From the NCBI GenBank assembly GCA_937884915.1, contig CALAAN010000194.1:1-6347 (forward strand): a stretch of 6,347 nucleotides of DNA, given 5' to 3'. The stretch is from an uncultured Oscillibacter sp. GTDB lineage: Bacteria; Bacillota; Clostridia; Oscillospirales; Oscillospiraceae. Positions within the stretch are counted from its first letter, which is position 1. Every line of letters begins with the position of its first letter. Shown here piece after piece: positions 1-5,318 of this stretch. A program made the translations under genes and the position numbers. The notes under the pieces are model-generated. The model searched no databases and had not been told where the DNA came from. It saw only the letters and a program-made list of their open reading frames with translations.

Positions 1-14
1 GATTTTTTTCTGCA

Positions 15-767
15 TCATTGCATCTTATCCTCCAGATAACGGCTGAGGAACTCGCGCGTGCGCGGCTCTCTCGGGTTGCCGAAGACCTCCTTGGGCGAGC
101 CCTGCTCTAAGATGACACCCTGATCCATGAAGACGACGCGGTCGCTCACTTCCTTGGCAAACGCCATTTCGTGCGTGACGACGACCATCGTCATGCCCTG
201 CTGGGCGAGGTTTTTCATGACGTCCAGCACCTCGCCGACGATCTCAGGGTCGAGCGCGGAGGTCGGTTCGTCGAAGAGCATGATCTCCGGCTCCATGCAC
301 AGCGCCCGCGCAATGGCGACGCGCTGCTTCTGCCCGCCGGAGAGGCGGCGGGAGTCGGCGTGGATGAAGTCGGCAAGGCCGACGGTCGTTAAGTGCTTGA
401 TGGCCGTGGCCTCGGCCTGCGCTCTGGGGATATGCTTGACGTCCATGGGCGCGAGCGTGCAGTTGTCGAGCACCGACTTGTTGTTGAAGAGGTTGAAGCC
501 CTGGAACACCATGCCAATCTTCTGGCGCAGGGCGTTCAGGTTGACCTTTAAGTCCATTAAGTCCTGCCCGTCGAACCAGATGTGGCCGGAGTCAGCCTCT
601 TCCAGTAAGTTGATGCAGCGCAGCAGCGTCGATTTGCCGGAGCCGGACGCGCCGATGATGCACACGACCTCGCCGCGGTTGACCTCAAGGTCAATACCCT
701 TGAGGACGTGGAGGTCACCGAAGGACTTTTCGAGCTGTTCGATTTTGATGATGGGATCGTTCGTCAT
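15..767 (-). CDS. Polar amino-acid ABC transporter ATP-binding protein (likely lysine importer ATPase)
   Basis: This is the cytoplasmic ATPase that powers uptake through the adjacent permease. The 250-residue protein has the full ABC nucleotide-binding set: Walker A GASGSGKST (residues 39-47), Q-loop Gln89, signature LSGGQ (142-146), Walker B IMLFDEP (162-168) and switch His199 in VTHEM. Length and motif wording match the GlnQ/HisP/ArtP polar-amino-acid family, with no C-terminal regulatory domain. It is the last gene of a binding protein-permease-ATPase operon. It starts 12 bases after the permease stop, with AGGAGG placed 5 bases before the ATG, so the two are co-transcribed. The family assignment is secure. 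Lysine as substrate is inferred only from the riboswitch at the head of the operon. Only 14 bases lie beyond the stop, so its terminator is not visible. Confidence 0.96.
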   Translation of the reverse strand: MTNDPIIKIEQLEKSFGDLHVLKGIDLEVNRGEVVCIIGASGSGKSTLLRCINLLEEADSGHIWFDGQDLMDLKVNLNALRQKIGMVFQGFNLFNNKSVLDNCTLAPMDVKHIPRAQAEATAIKHLTTVGLADFIHADSRRLSGGQKQRVAIARALCMEPEIMLFDEPTSALDPEIVGEVLDVMKNLAQQGMTMVVVTHEMAFAKEVSDRVVFMDQGVILEQGSPKEVFGNPREPRTREFLSRYLEDKMQ

Positions 768-779
768 AGCGTCCTCCTG

Positions 780-1964
780 TCAGTTCGAGCTGGGAAGCCC
801 CAGATCGACAGTTTTACTCTTTTTACCATTTTCCGTATTTGCATCACTGCTGTCAAGCTTTTTTGTGATGGCCTTGAGCAGGAGTGAGGAAAGATACGTC
901 AGAAACAGGTAAACGATCGCGGCGATGAGGTAGCACTCGGTACCCTTATAATAAATACCGGCGACCGAGCGGGTCATGAACATCAGGTCGGACACGCCTA
1001 AGACGCAGAGTACGGACGAATCCTTGATATTGATGATGAATTCATTGCCGATGGCGGGGATGGAATTTTTGATGGCCTGCGGGAAAACGACCTTGCGCAT
1101 GGCCTGCCAGTGCGTCATGCCGAGCGAGCGCGCGGCCTCCATCTGGCCTGCGTCGATGGCGAGAATGCCGCCGCGCAGGACCTCGGCAAGGTACGCTGTC
1201 GAGTTGAGAGATACCGTGACGAGACCGGCTAAGAACATCGGCCAGACGCGGTTGATGTCCGAAACGCTCATGCCCGTGCGCTTGAAGAGACCGAACACCG
1301 CGTTGTAGAGGATCAGGGACTGCACCATCATCGGCGTGCCGCGGATGACGAAGATATAGAAGCGGGCAAACTTGTTTGCAACGGTCTTGATAAACTTCAC
1401 AAAGTCGTTGTCGCGCCTGTCGGGCTCCTGAATGCGGAGGAAGACCATGAGAAGCGACAGCACAAACGCAATCGCCGTGCCGAACAGCGCGAGGCGCACC
1501 GTGACCCAGATGCCGGTCACGAGCAGAGAGCGCTGGTTATAGGTCATGTAGACCATGGTGGAAAGCGTGTCGGTCGGGTTGCTCTCGGCGTGGATGGAGG
1601 TGTTGACGACGTAGGCGAGCTTGAGGATGAAGCGGTCGAGCACCAGCAGCGCGCAGGCTGCGGCGTCGAGATACGAGAGATAGCGGCTGACGCGCACGAT
1701 GAGCGGACGCTTCATGACGGTGGTATCATAATTTTTCCAGTAGGCCCACTTGACGAGCAGCGCCATGGCGCTCACGCCGAGGAAGAACCAGCAGATCACC
1801 GCGAGTGCCGTGCCGAACACGGACTGCGCGGGGATGAAGCTGTATGGGCTGGGGGCGGAATAGAACATGCTCAGGCCCAGCAGGGCGATGAAACTTCCGC
1901 CTAAGTAAACATAACGGTGATCCCGGGTGATGAAATTCTTCCGGGGCGCGGTGGGTGCTGCCAT
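780..1964 (-). CDS. Polar amino-acid ABC transporter permease with N-terminal membrane extension
   Basis: This is the membrane-spanning subunit of an HAAT-type amino-acid importer. The core permease domain occupies roughly residues 145-375. It carries the family motif RGTPMMVQ (208-215) and the EAA loop EAARSLGMTHWQA (276-288) followed by KVVFPQA, which docks on the ATPase. At 394 residues it is well over 100 longer than the usual 215-300 of this family. The extra part is an N-terminal region of about 140 residues with three hydrophobic stretches (about 20-37, 48-73 and 99-120), placed before the first core helix at 147-175. The C-terminus is a charged, Ser/Lys/Asp-rich tail. AAAGGAGG sits 7 bases before the ATG, an excellent binding site that supports this start. 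The gene lies 93 bases after the binding-protein gene and 12 before the ATPase gene. Fold and role are secure; the function of the extension is unknown. Confidence 0.94.
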   Translation of the reverse strand: MAAPTAPRKNFITRDHRYVYLGGSFIALLGLSMFYSAPSPYSFIPAQSVFGTALAVICWFFLGVSAMALLVKWAYWKNYDTTVMKRPLIVRVSRYLSYLDAAACALLVLDRFILKLAYVVNTSIHAESNPTDTLSTMVYMTYNQRSLLVTGIWVTVRLALFGTAIAFVLSLLMVFLRIQEPDRRDNDFVKFIKTVANKFARFYIFVIRGTPMMVQSLILYNAVFGLFKRTGMSVSDINRVWPMFLAGLVTVSLNSTAYLAEVLRGGILAIDAGQMEAARSLGMTHWQAMRKVVFPQAIKNSIPAIGNEFIINIKDSSVLCVLGVSDLMFMTRSVAGIYYKGTECYLIAAIVYLFLTYLSSLLLKAITKKLDSSDANTENGKKSKTVDLGLPSSN

Positions 1965-1971
1965 GGTGTTT

Positions 1972-2057
1972 CCTCCTTTATGATACGAAGCGCATTGTTT
2001 TGATCAGACGCTTCGCGTACCCGCCGCCGCGCCTTTCACGCGGCAGTGCGCGGGTAA
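1972..2057 (-). other. Binding protein/permease intercistronic region with two hairpins
   Basis: Directly after the binding-protein stop lies a GC-rich stem-loop (2018-2056). TACCCGC pairs with GCGGGTA, then, past a small internal loop, GCCGCG pairs with CGCGGC around the loop TGAAAGG. A second dyad follows at 1986-2015 (CGAAGCG with CGCTTCG, 16-base loop). Neither is followed by a T-tract on the minus strand, so these are not convincing terminators. Stem-loops between the binding-protein and permease genes of importers commonly protect the upstream mRNA from 3' exonucleases, giving excess binding protein; that role is inferred here. The permease ribosome binding site AAAGGAGG closes the region at about 1972-1979. 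Confidence 0.6.
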
Positions 2058-2927
2058 TTACTGCGGCTGGTTGTCAACGGCGGTCTGCCACATGGCGGCG
2101 CGGGTATCGTCGTCGATGCCGGCGAGGATGCTGTTGATCTGCTCAAGCAGTTCTGTGTCGCTCTTGCGCAGACCCACGCAGGAGCCCTTGGCCGGAAGCG
2201 TGAAGCCACTGCCCTCTTCAAAGGTGACAAGACGGAAGTCGGGGTTGGAGGCGAGGTAGCCAGGAGCGTTTTCGACGTTGATGACGATGGCGTCACAGGA
2301 ACCCTGCTGCAGGCGGGAGATCATGTCGGGCACGCTGCCGACGGGGCTCAGGTGGTCGACCCCCTCGATCTGGTCGATGACGTCATCGAGCGCCGTGCCC
2401 TGCTGGCCGAGAACGGCCGCGCCGGAGAAGTCCTGAATGGAGGTCGCATTCTCATACGGCGAACCGGCGAGAACCATCATGCCGTAGGTCGTTTCCTTAT
2501 AGGGTTCGGAGAAGTTGATGGATTCGCGGCGCTCGGCGGTGTCCATCATACCGGCGATGATGGCGTCGATCTGGCCCTGGTTGAGCGCGTCGATGAGGCC
2601 GTCCCAGCTGAGCTTGACAATGACGAGGTCCTTGCCGAGCTGGTCTGCGATGATCTTGGCGATTTGCACGTCGTAGCCCTCGGCATACGCGCCGGCGACG
2701 TTTTCAACGGGGACGTTCGTGTCCGTCGCTTCGCTTTCCTGCCAGTTGCTGGGGGCGTAAGCGCACTCCATGCCGACGCGGAATTCGTTGCTTTCATTCG
2801 TGGTGGTGTCCTGCTGTTCCTGCTGCTGATCATTGCTGCTGTCGTCGGCAGCCTGACTGCCGCAGGCGTTGAGGGTGAAGAGCATGATGGCCGCCAGCAG
2901 GAGGGCGGTAAAGGTTCTGAGCTTCAT
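2058..2927 (-). CDS. Amino-acid ABC transporter substrate-binding lipoprotein (SBP_bac_3; probably lysine-binding)
   Basis: This is the extracytoplasmic receptor that captures the amino acid and delivers it to the permease. The 289-residue protein begins with a lipoprotein signal: KLR, a hydrophobic stretch, then lipobox LNAC with lipidated Cys22. A Gln/Asp/Ser/Thr-rich linker (about 24-48) tethers the domain to the membrane. The family-3 binding fold follows: FRVGMECAYAPSNW (49-62), EGYDVQIAK (83-91), W108 in SWDGLIDAL, and the ligand-binding signature TAERRESINFSEPY (130-143), in which Arg133 is the usual carboxylate contact. The open frame runs upstream to 3356, but that stretch is riboswitch leader. 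The ATG at 2927 is chosen because it opens the signal peptide and follows AAAGGA by about 10 bases. First gene of the importer operon. Lysine specificity is inferred from the upstream L box. Confidence 0.95.
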   Translation of the reverse strand: MKLRTFTALLLAAIMLFTLNACGSQAADDSSNDQQQEQQDTTTNESNEFRVGMECAYAPSNWQESEATDTNVPVENVAGAYAEGYDVQIAKIIADQLGKDLVIVKLSWDGLIDALNQGQIDAIIAGMMDTAERRESINFSEPYKETTYGMMVLAGSPYENATSIQDFSGAAVLGQQGTALDDVIDQIEGVDHLSPVGSVPDMISRLQQGSCDAIVINVENAPGYLASNPDFRLVTFEEGSGFTLPAKGSCVGLRKSDTELLEQINSILAGIDDDTRAAMWQTAVDNQPQ

Positions 2928-3011
2928 GGTGGTGGTTTCCTTTCTGAATGAGATTGATTTTTCAAAAAACAGGGCGTCCTGCTTTTTTTGGTTTTTCGCA
3001 CTCCCGAACGC

Positions 3012-3056
3012 AGACAAAAAACAAAGCCGTAAATGCTTTGTGAAGCATTTACGGCT
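3012..3056 (-). terminator. Intrinsic terminator of the lysine riboswitch expression platform
   Basis: On the minus strand a perfect 14-bp stem (3043-3056 with 3025-3038; arms AGCCGTAAATGCTT and AAGCATTTACGGCT) closes a 4-base loop and is followed by TTTGTTTTTTGTCT. It lies between the aptamer and the binding-protein gene, about 85 bases before the start codon, so it acts as the regulated off-switch: lysine binding should favour it. A candidate antiterminator pairs CGGCAAGC just after the aptamer with GCAGCCG at the base of the terminator 5' arm (CGGC/GCCG plus GC/GC). That pairing is short and uncertain. The plus strand has no T-tract after the stem. Confidence 0.92.
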
Positions 3057-3074
3057 GCAAATGTACTGCAATTC

Positions 3075-3123
3075 GACAAACAACGTTGCCATTACCTTGC
3101 GGGGGGGGGACAAACAGCTTGCC
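3075..3123 (-). repeat. Imperfect direct repeat flanking a C9 homopolymer in the riboswitch leader
   Basis: Two near-identical units lie about 33 bases apart between aptamer and terminator, read on the minus strand: GGCAAGCTGTTTGTC (3123-3109) and GGCAACGTTGTTTGTC (3090-3075). Between them is an uninterrupted run of nine C (3109-3101; G9 on the plus strand, sharing its first base with the first unit), then GCAAGGTAAT. This looks like an old short tandem duplication in which one copy gained a homopolymer. Such tracts are prone to length change by slippage. No function is evident. Confidence 0.6.
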
Positions 3124-3124
3124 G

Positions 3125-3300
3125 ACCTCGATAGCGCTCCACATACGTGACAGTCCGGCAGATGTTCTCTGACGAACCAGCGGCAAACGGCACAGGAACC
3201 GTTTCCACTTCGGCGGCATCCCCTTTCGCGCGCTCCGGCTTCCTGTGCCGGTGCGAACGCGCTACTCTTGTCAGCCGCGCCTCTATCTTCCCAACCTTGC
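3125..3300 (-). promoter_or_regulatory. Lysine riboswitch aptamer (L box)
   Basis: The leader RNA matches the lysine aptamer element by element. GATAG (3287-3283) pairs with CTATC (3134-3130) to form P1. AGAGGCGC and, after the loop-E region, AAGAGTAGC form the conserved start of P2. CCGGC/GCCGG closes loop L2, ACAGGAA (3246-3240). GAAAGGGGA and GCCGCCGAAG are the conserved P2-P3 junction. P3 is GTGG-AAACGG closing on CCGTTT-GCCGC around L3, TTCCTGTG (3198-3191). P4 closes with CTGG/CCGG, then ACTGT leads into the short P5 (CAC-GTAT-GTG) and GGAGCGCTATC. L2 and L3 are perfectly complementary over 7 bases, as the kissing interaction of this class requires. In this family lysine binding stabilises the aptamer and here would promote the terminator at 3056-3012. 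It controls the three-gene importer. Confidence 0.95.
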
Positions 3301-3327
3301 GATCGGGCATTTGAAATTGTTGGCGTT

Positions 3328-3356
3328 ACCATACTCCCATGATGGGAAAATGTCAA
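3328..3356 (-). promoter_or_regulatory. SigA-type promoter of the lysine riboswitch/importer operon
   Basis: On the minus strand, consensus -35 TTGACA (3356-3351) and -10 TATGGT (3333-3328) are separated by exactly 17 bases. The predicted start is near 3321, about 20 bases before the aptamer begins, as expected for a riboswitch leader. The spacer contains a perfect 13-base palindrome (TCCCATCATGGGA, 3347-3335), a possible operator. A second weaker candidate lies upstream (TTCACA, 16 bases, TATAAA, around 3393-3420). Confidence 0.85.
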
Positions 3357-3465
3357 TCCCTAATTTTTCACTTCTCCAAATCTTGAGAATCTTTTTATAT
3401 GGAAGAAATGCTTATTGTGAAATATTACCACAGCCTTCCTGCATGAATATCGCGCAAAAGTCCTC

Positions 3466-3499
3466 TCGCCGCGGCAGCGGCTTTGCCGTGCCGCGGCGG
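3466..3499 (-). terminator. GC-rich hairpin, possible weak terminator after the aminotransferase gene
   Basis: A very stable dyad: CGCCGCGGCA (3467-3476) pairs perfectly with TGCCGCGGCG (3489-3498), and inside it CGGC pairs with GCCG around TTT, leaving one bulged G. On the minus strand only a short TTTT follows, six bases after the stem, so termination of the aminotransferase transcript here is plausible but weak. On the plus strand ATTTTT follows 12 bases later. The gene stop is about 125 bases upstream, and no better terminator is seen before the riboswitch promoter. Confidence 0.4.
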
Positions 3500-3504
3500 A
3501 ACAG

Positions 3505-3571
3505 GCCGTCATTTTTCCTCGCTTTTACGCGGGGCCGACGGCGCGTATGATACGCAGAGTGCTGTATCAGC
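3505..3571. repeat. Cluster of short inverted repeats between aminotransferase gene and lysine operon
   Basis: Three adjacent dyads lie in non-coding sequence. GCCGTC (3505-3510) pairs with GACGGC (3537-3542) and encloses CCTCGC/GCGGGG (3517-3522 with 3529-3534, one G-T wobble on the plus strand). GCGTATGATACGC (3543-3555) is a perfect 13-base palindrome. GCTGTATCAGC (3561-3571) forms a 4-bp stem with a 3-base loop. With the hairpin at 3466-3499 they make a palindrome-rich stretch of about 105 bases. There is no credible coding frame or ribosome binding site. The remaining 3357-3465 is AT-rich promoter-proximal DNA without other features. Confidence 0.5.
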
Positions 3572-3623
3572 GATGCGCGCGGCTTCTTTGTATGCACCGG
3601 CATCGTTCGAGGGAAGCATTCTT

Positions 3624-4793
3624 TTACGCCCTGGCAGGGATCTTTTCGCGCAGAGATTCGAGGCGGTTCAGCGCGTCGTTCAGGGTTTCGTCCTTCTTGG
3701 CGAAGTGCAGGCGGATGAGGTGGTTGACCGGCTCGCGGAAGAAGCTCGAGCCCGGCACCGCGCCGACGCCGACACTGCTCGCAAGGTCCTCGCAGAATTT
3801 GAGGTCGCTCTCGTAGCCGAATTCCGAGATGTCAAGCATGACGTAGTAAGCGCCCTCGGGGTCGTTGTGGACGATCTTGAGGTCGTCAAGGCCCTTCAAG
3901 AAGAGGTCCTTTTTGTGCGTGTACTCGGCCTGCAGCGCATCGTAGTAGTCCTGACCAAAGTTGAGGCCGGGGATGATGGCCTCCTGCAAAGGAGCCGCCG
4001 CGCCGACGGTGAGGAAGTCGTGGACCTTTTTCGCGCGGTCGATGATCTCCGGCGGAGCGATGATGTAGCCAAGGCGCCAGCCGGTGATGGAATAGGTCTT
4101 GGAAAGCGACGAGCAGGACAGCGTGCGCTCCCACATATCGGGCAGCGTCGCAAAATACGTGTGCTTGTGCGGGGCGTAGACGATGTGCTCATACACCTCG
4201 TCCGTGATGACGTAGACGTCGTACTTTTTGGCAAGAGAGGCGATGGTCTCGAGCTCCTCACGTGTAAAGACCTTGCCGCAGGGGTTCGAGGGGTTGCACA
4301 GCACCAGCGCCTTGGGGTGCTGGCGGAACGCGTCCTCGAGCACCTCGGGATCAAACGTGAACGACGGCGGCGTGAGCGGCACGTAGATGGGCTCCGCGCC
4401 GGAAAGAATGGTGTCGGCGCTGTAGTTTTCGTAGAACGGGGAAAAGATGACGACCTTGTCGCCGGGGTTCGCCACGGTCATCATCGCGGCCATCATGGCC
4501 TCGGTGCTGCCGCAGGTGACGACGATCTCGCCGTTGGGGTCGATGTCGCGACCCATGAAATGAGACTGCTTCTTGGCCAGTGCCTCGCGGAAGTCCTGCG
4601 CGCCCCAGGTGATGGAATACTGATGATAGTCCTCGTAGGCGACCTGTGCCAAACGGTCGAGAATGGGCTTGGGCGGATCGAAGTCGGGGAAGCCCTGGGA
4701 AAGATTCACCGCGCCGTACTGGTTGGAGATGCGCGTCATGCGGCGGATCACCGAATCGGTAAAGCTCGCGGTGCGGTCAGAAAGTGCCTGCAT
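3624..4793 (-). CDS. PLP-dependent class I/II aminotransferase
   Basis: A fold-type I pyridoxal-phosphate enzyme that moves an amino group between an amino acid and a 2-oxo acid in the cytoplasm. The 389-residue length is normal for the family. Visible hallmarks are NLSQGFPDF (30-38), GSTEA near the cofactor phosphate (95-99), NPSNPCGKV with Asn170, Asp198 and Tyr201, the Schiff-base Lys232 in SLSKTYSITGWRLGY with phosphate-binding Arg240, and Arg361 in LIRLHF, the usual substrate-carboxylate contact. The opening motif resembles the methionine/kynurenine/glutamine aminotransferase branch (YbdL-like), but PatA-like and aspartate/aromatic aminotransferases are close relatives, so the substrate is not settled by sequence. 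AGGAGG lies 8 bases before the ATG, supporting this start. It is read from the promoter at 5203 through a Met-rich leader and attenuator, which favours a link to methionine metabolism (inference). Next downstream is the lysine importer, which has its own promoter. Confidence 0.93.
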   Translation of the reverse strand: MQALSDRTASFTDSVIRRMTRISNQYGAVNLSQGFPDFDPPKPILDRLAQVAYEDYHQYSITWGAQDFREALAKKQSHFMGRDIDPNGEIVVTCGSTEAMMAAMMTVANPGDKVVIFSPFYENYSADTILSGAEPIYVPLTPPSFTFDPEVLEDAFRQHPKALVLCNPSNPCGKVFTREELETIASLAKKYDVYVITDEVYEHIVYAPHKHTYFATLPDMWERTLSCSSLSKTYSITGWRLGYIIAPPEIIDRAKKVHDFLTVGAAAPLQEAIIPGLNFGQDYYDALQAEYTHKKDLFLKGLDDLKIVHNDPEGAYYVMLDISEFGYESDLKFCEDLASSVGVGAVPGSSFFREPVNHLIRLHFAKKDETLNDALNRLESLREKIPARA

Positions 4794-4795
4794 TA

Positions 4796-4909
4796 TTATT
4801 TCCTCCTGTGAGATAAGATTTGCCGTTGTTCAAGATGTGCTGCGCCACGAGCGCTGCCTGTAAGTTCGCCCGAGGCGGAGTCCTTGGAAATGTTCTTGAG
4901 TTCGATCAA
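4796..4909 (-). pseudogene. 37-codon relic-like frame starting like an ABC ATPase (possible metN stub)
   Basis: A TTG-started frame with AAAGGAAG a few bases upstream opens with IELKNISK, wording typical of the first residues of ABC transporter ATPases such as MetN. After about nine residues the resemblance stops. The rest (DSASGELTG, then an Ala/Arg/Gln-rich tail) has no Walker motifs and ends at TAA two bases before the aminotransferase ATG, running through that gene's ribosome binding site. A different frame over 4803-4878 has GC-rich third positions and reads LQAALVAQHILNNGK, also unidentified. The simplest reading is the 5' stub of a deleted ABC gene, joined by deletion to the region before the aminotransferase. 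It could instead be a short coupled leader frame or chance. The pseudogene call is tentative. Confidence 0.4.
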
Positions 4910-4934
4910 GTGAATTCTTCCTTTGTCTCGAAAG

Positions 4935-4970
4935 CAAACAAAAAGTGGGAAGCTCATGAGCCCCCCACTT
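4935..4970 (-). terminator. Intrinsic terminator/attenuator downstream of the Met-rich leader peptide
   Basis: On the minus strand AAGTGGGGGGCTC (4970-4958) pairs with GAGCTTCCCACTT (4955-4943) in a long stem with two G-T wobbles and a tight central turn, followed by TTTTTGTTTG. It starts about 46 bases after the leader-peptide stop and precedes the aminotransferase, so it would cut off that transcript unless prevented. A competing pairing exists. GCCGCTGATTCAGG, spanning the leader stop codon (5024-5011), can pair with CCTGAAGTGGGGG (4974-4962), taking away the terminator 5' arm: TTCAGG/CCTGAA plus two shorter blocks separated by single mismatches. Confidence 0.85.
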
Positions 4971-5016
4971 CAGGTCAAACGATGTTCGGGTGAAAAGACC
5001 CTTTTGCGCGCCTGAA

Positions 5017-5133
5017 TCAGCGGCGGCAATTTCGTTCCTGTGTGGATCGGGCGGACAGATGAGCATGAGCAGTCGTGGGCATCGGCATCGCCATGTCCAT
5101 GCACAGTAACATTCGAGAAGCATAAGAGAACAT
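5017..5133 (-). CDS. 38-residue Met-rich leader peptide (attenuator)
   Basis: A small frame starting about 35 bases after the predicted transcription start, with GGAAAGGA 9 bases before its ATG. Its most striking part is residues 11-19, CMDMAMPMP: Met at 12, 14, 16 and 18 in addition to Met8 and Met1. Then come TTAHAHL and a basic end, NCRR. Position between promoter and terminator, size and concentrated codons for one amino acid are the classic layout of a leader peptide controlling transcription attenuation. In the implied model, ribosomes stalling at Met codons (5100-5080) leave the 5' antiterminator arm at 5024-5011 free, so transcription continues. Ribosomes reaching the stop at 5017 cover that arm and the terminator forms. 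The M-x-M and H-x-H spacing could alternatively suggest a metal-binding peptide, but the RNA context argues for a leader. I do not recognise a named family. Confidence 0.72.
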   Translation of the reverse strand: MFSYASRMLLCMDMAMPMPTTAHAHLSARSTQERNCRR

Positions 5134-5174
5134 TTCGTCGAATCCTTTCCGAAAATCATACTGGAATTGTAGGT

Positions 5175-5203
5175 ATCATAGCACCGCGAAAAGCGCGCGT
5201 CAA
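5175..5203 (-). promoter_or_regulatory. SigA-type promoter for the leader peptide/aminotransferase unit
   Basis: On the minus strand, -35 TTGACG (5203-5198) and -10 TATGAT (5180-5175) are separated by exactly 17 bases, a near-consensus promoter. The predicted start near 5168 leaves about 35 bases before the leader-peptide ATG. The stretch upstream to the tatD terminator (5204-5318) is AT-richer, non-coding, and shows only a weak GCAG/CTGC dyad. I see nothing else in it. Confidence 0.85.
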
Positions 5204-5318
5204 CAGGAAATGCAGCAAATTCTGCAACTTGGTCACGCTTGACTAAAGCGAAAGAATCATCATGCGGACAGAATCGGATAATATTGCCAGCAGATTTGCC
5301 GCGTCATTCCGCTTGGAA

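Noticed and set aside
127..912. 261-codon plus-strand frame
   Set aside because: Antisense to the ABC ATPase gene, which has every expected motif on the minus strand.
2928..3356. N-terminal extension of the binding protein back to an ATG at 3356
   Set aside because: This stretch is riboswitch aptamer and terminator. The ATG at 2927 opens a clean lipoprotein signal peptide behind a ribosome binding site.
3412..3603. 63-codon minus-strand frame after the aminotransferase gene
   Set aside because: No ribosome binding site. It reads through the palindrome cluster and is rich in Arg/Lys without pattern, so it is treated as non-coding.
3483..4811. 442-codon plus-strand frame
   Set aside because: It is antisense to the aminotransferase gene, which has all catalytic motifs on the other strand. 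The plus-strand translation is Val/Arg/Asp-rich with no recognisable motif, typical of the complement of a GC-rich gene.
4830..5159. 109-codon minus-strand frame over the leader and terminator region
   Set aside because: It starts only about 10 bases after the predicted transcription start with no ribosome binding site, runs through the terminator hairpin and its T-tract, and has an unprotein-like Cys/Arg/Trp-rich composition. The 38-codon leader in another frame has the proper binding site.
5017..5168. SAM riboswitch or T-box in the aminotransferase leader
   Set aside because: The leader lacks the conserved SAM aptamer core and has no T-box sequence (AGGGTGGAACCGCG-like). Its short length and coding leader frame fit attenuation better.
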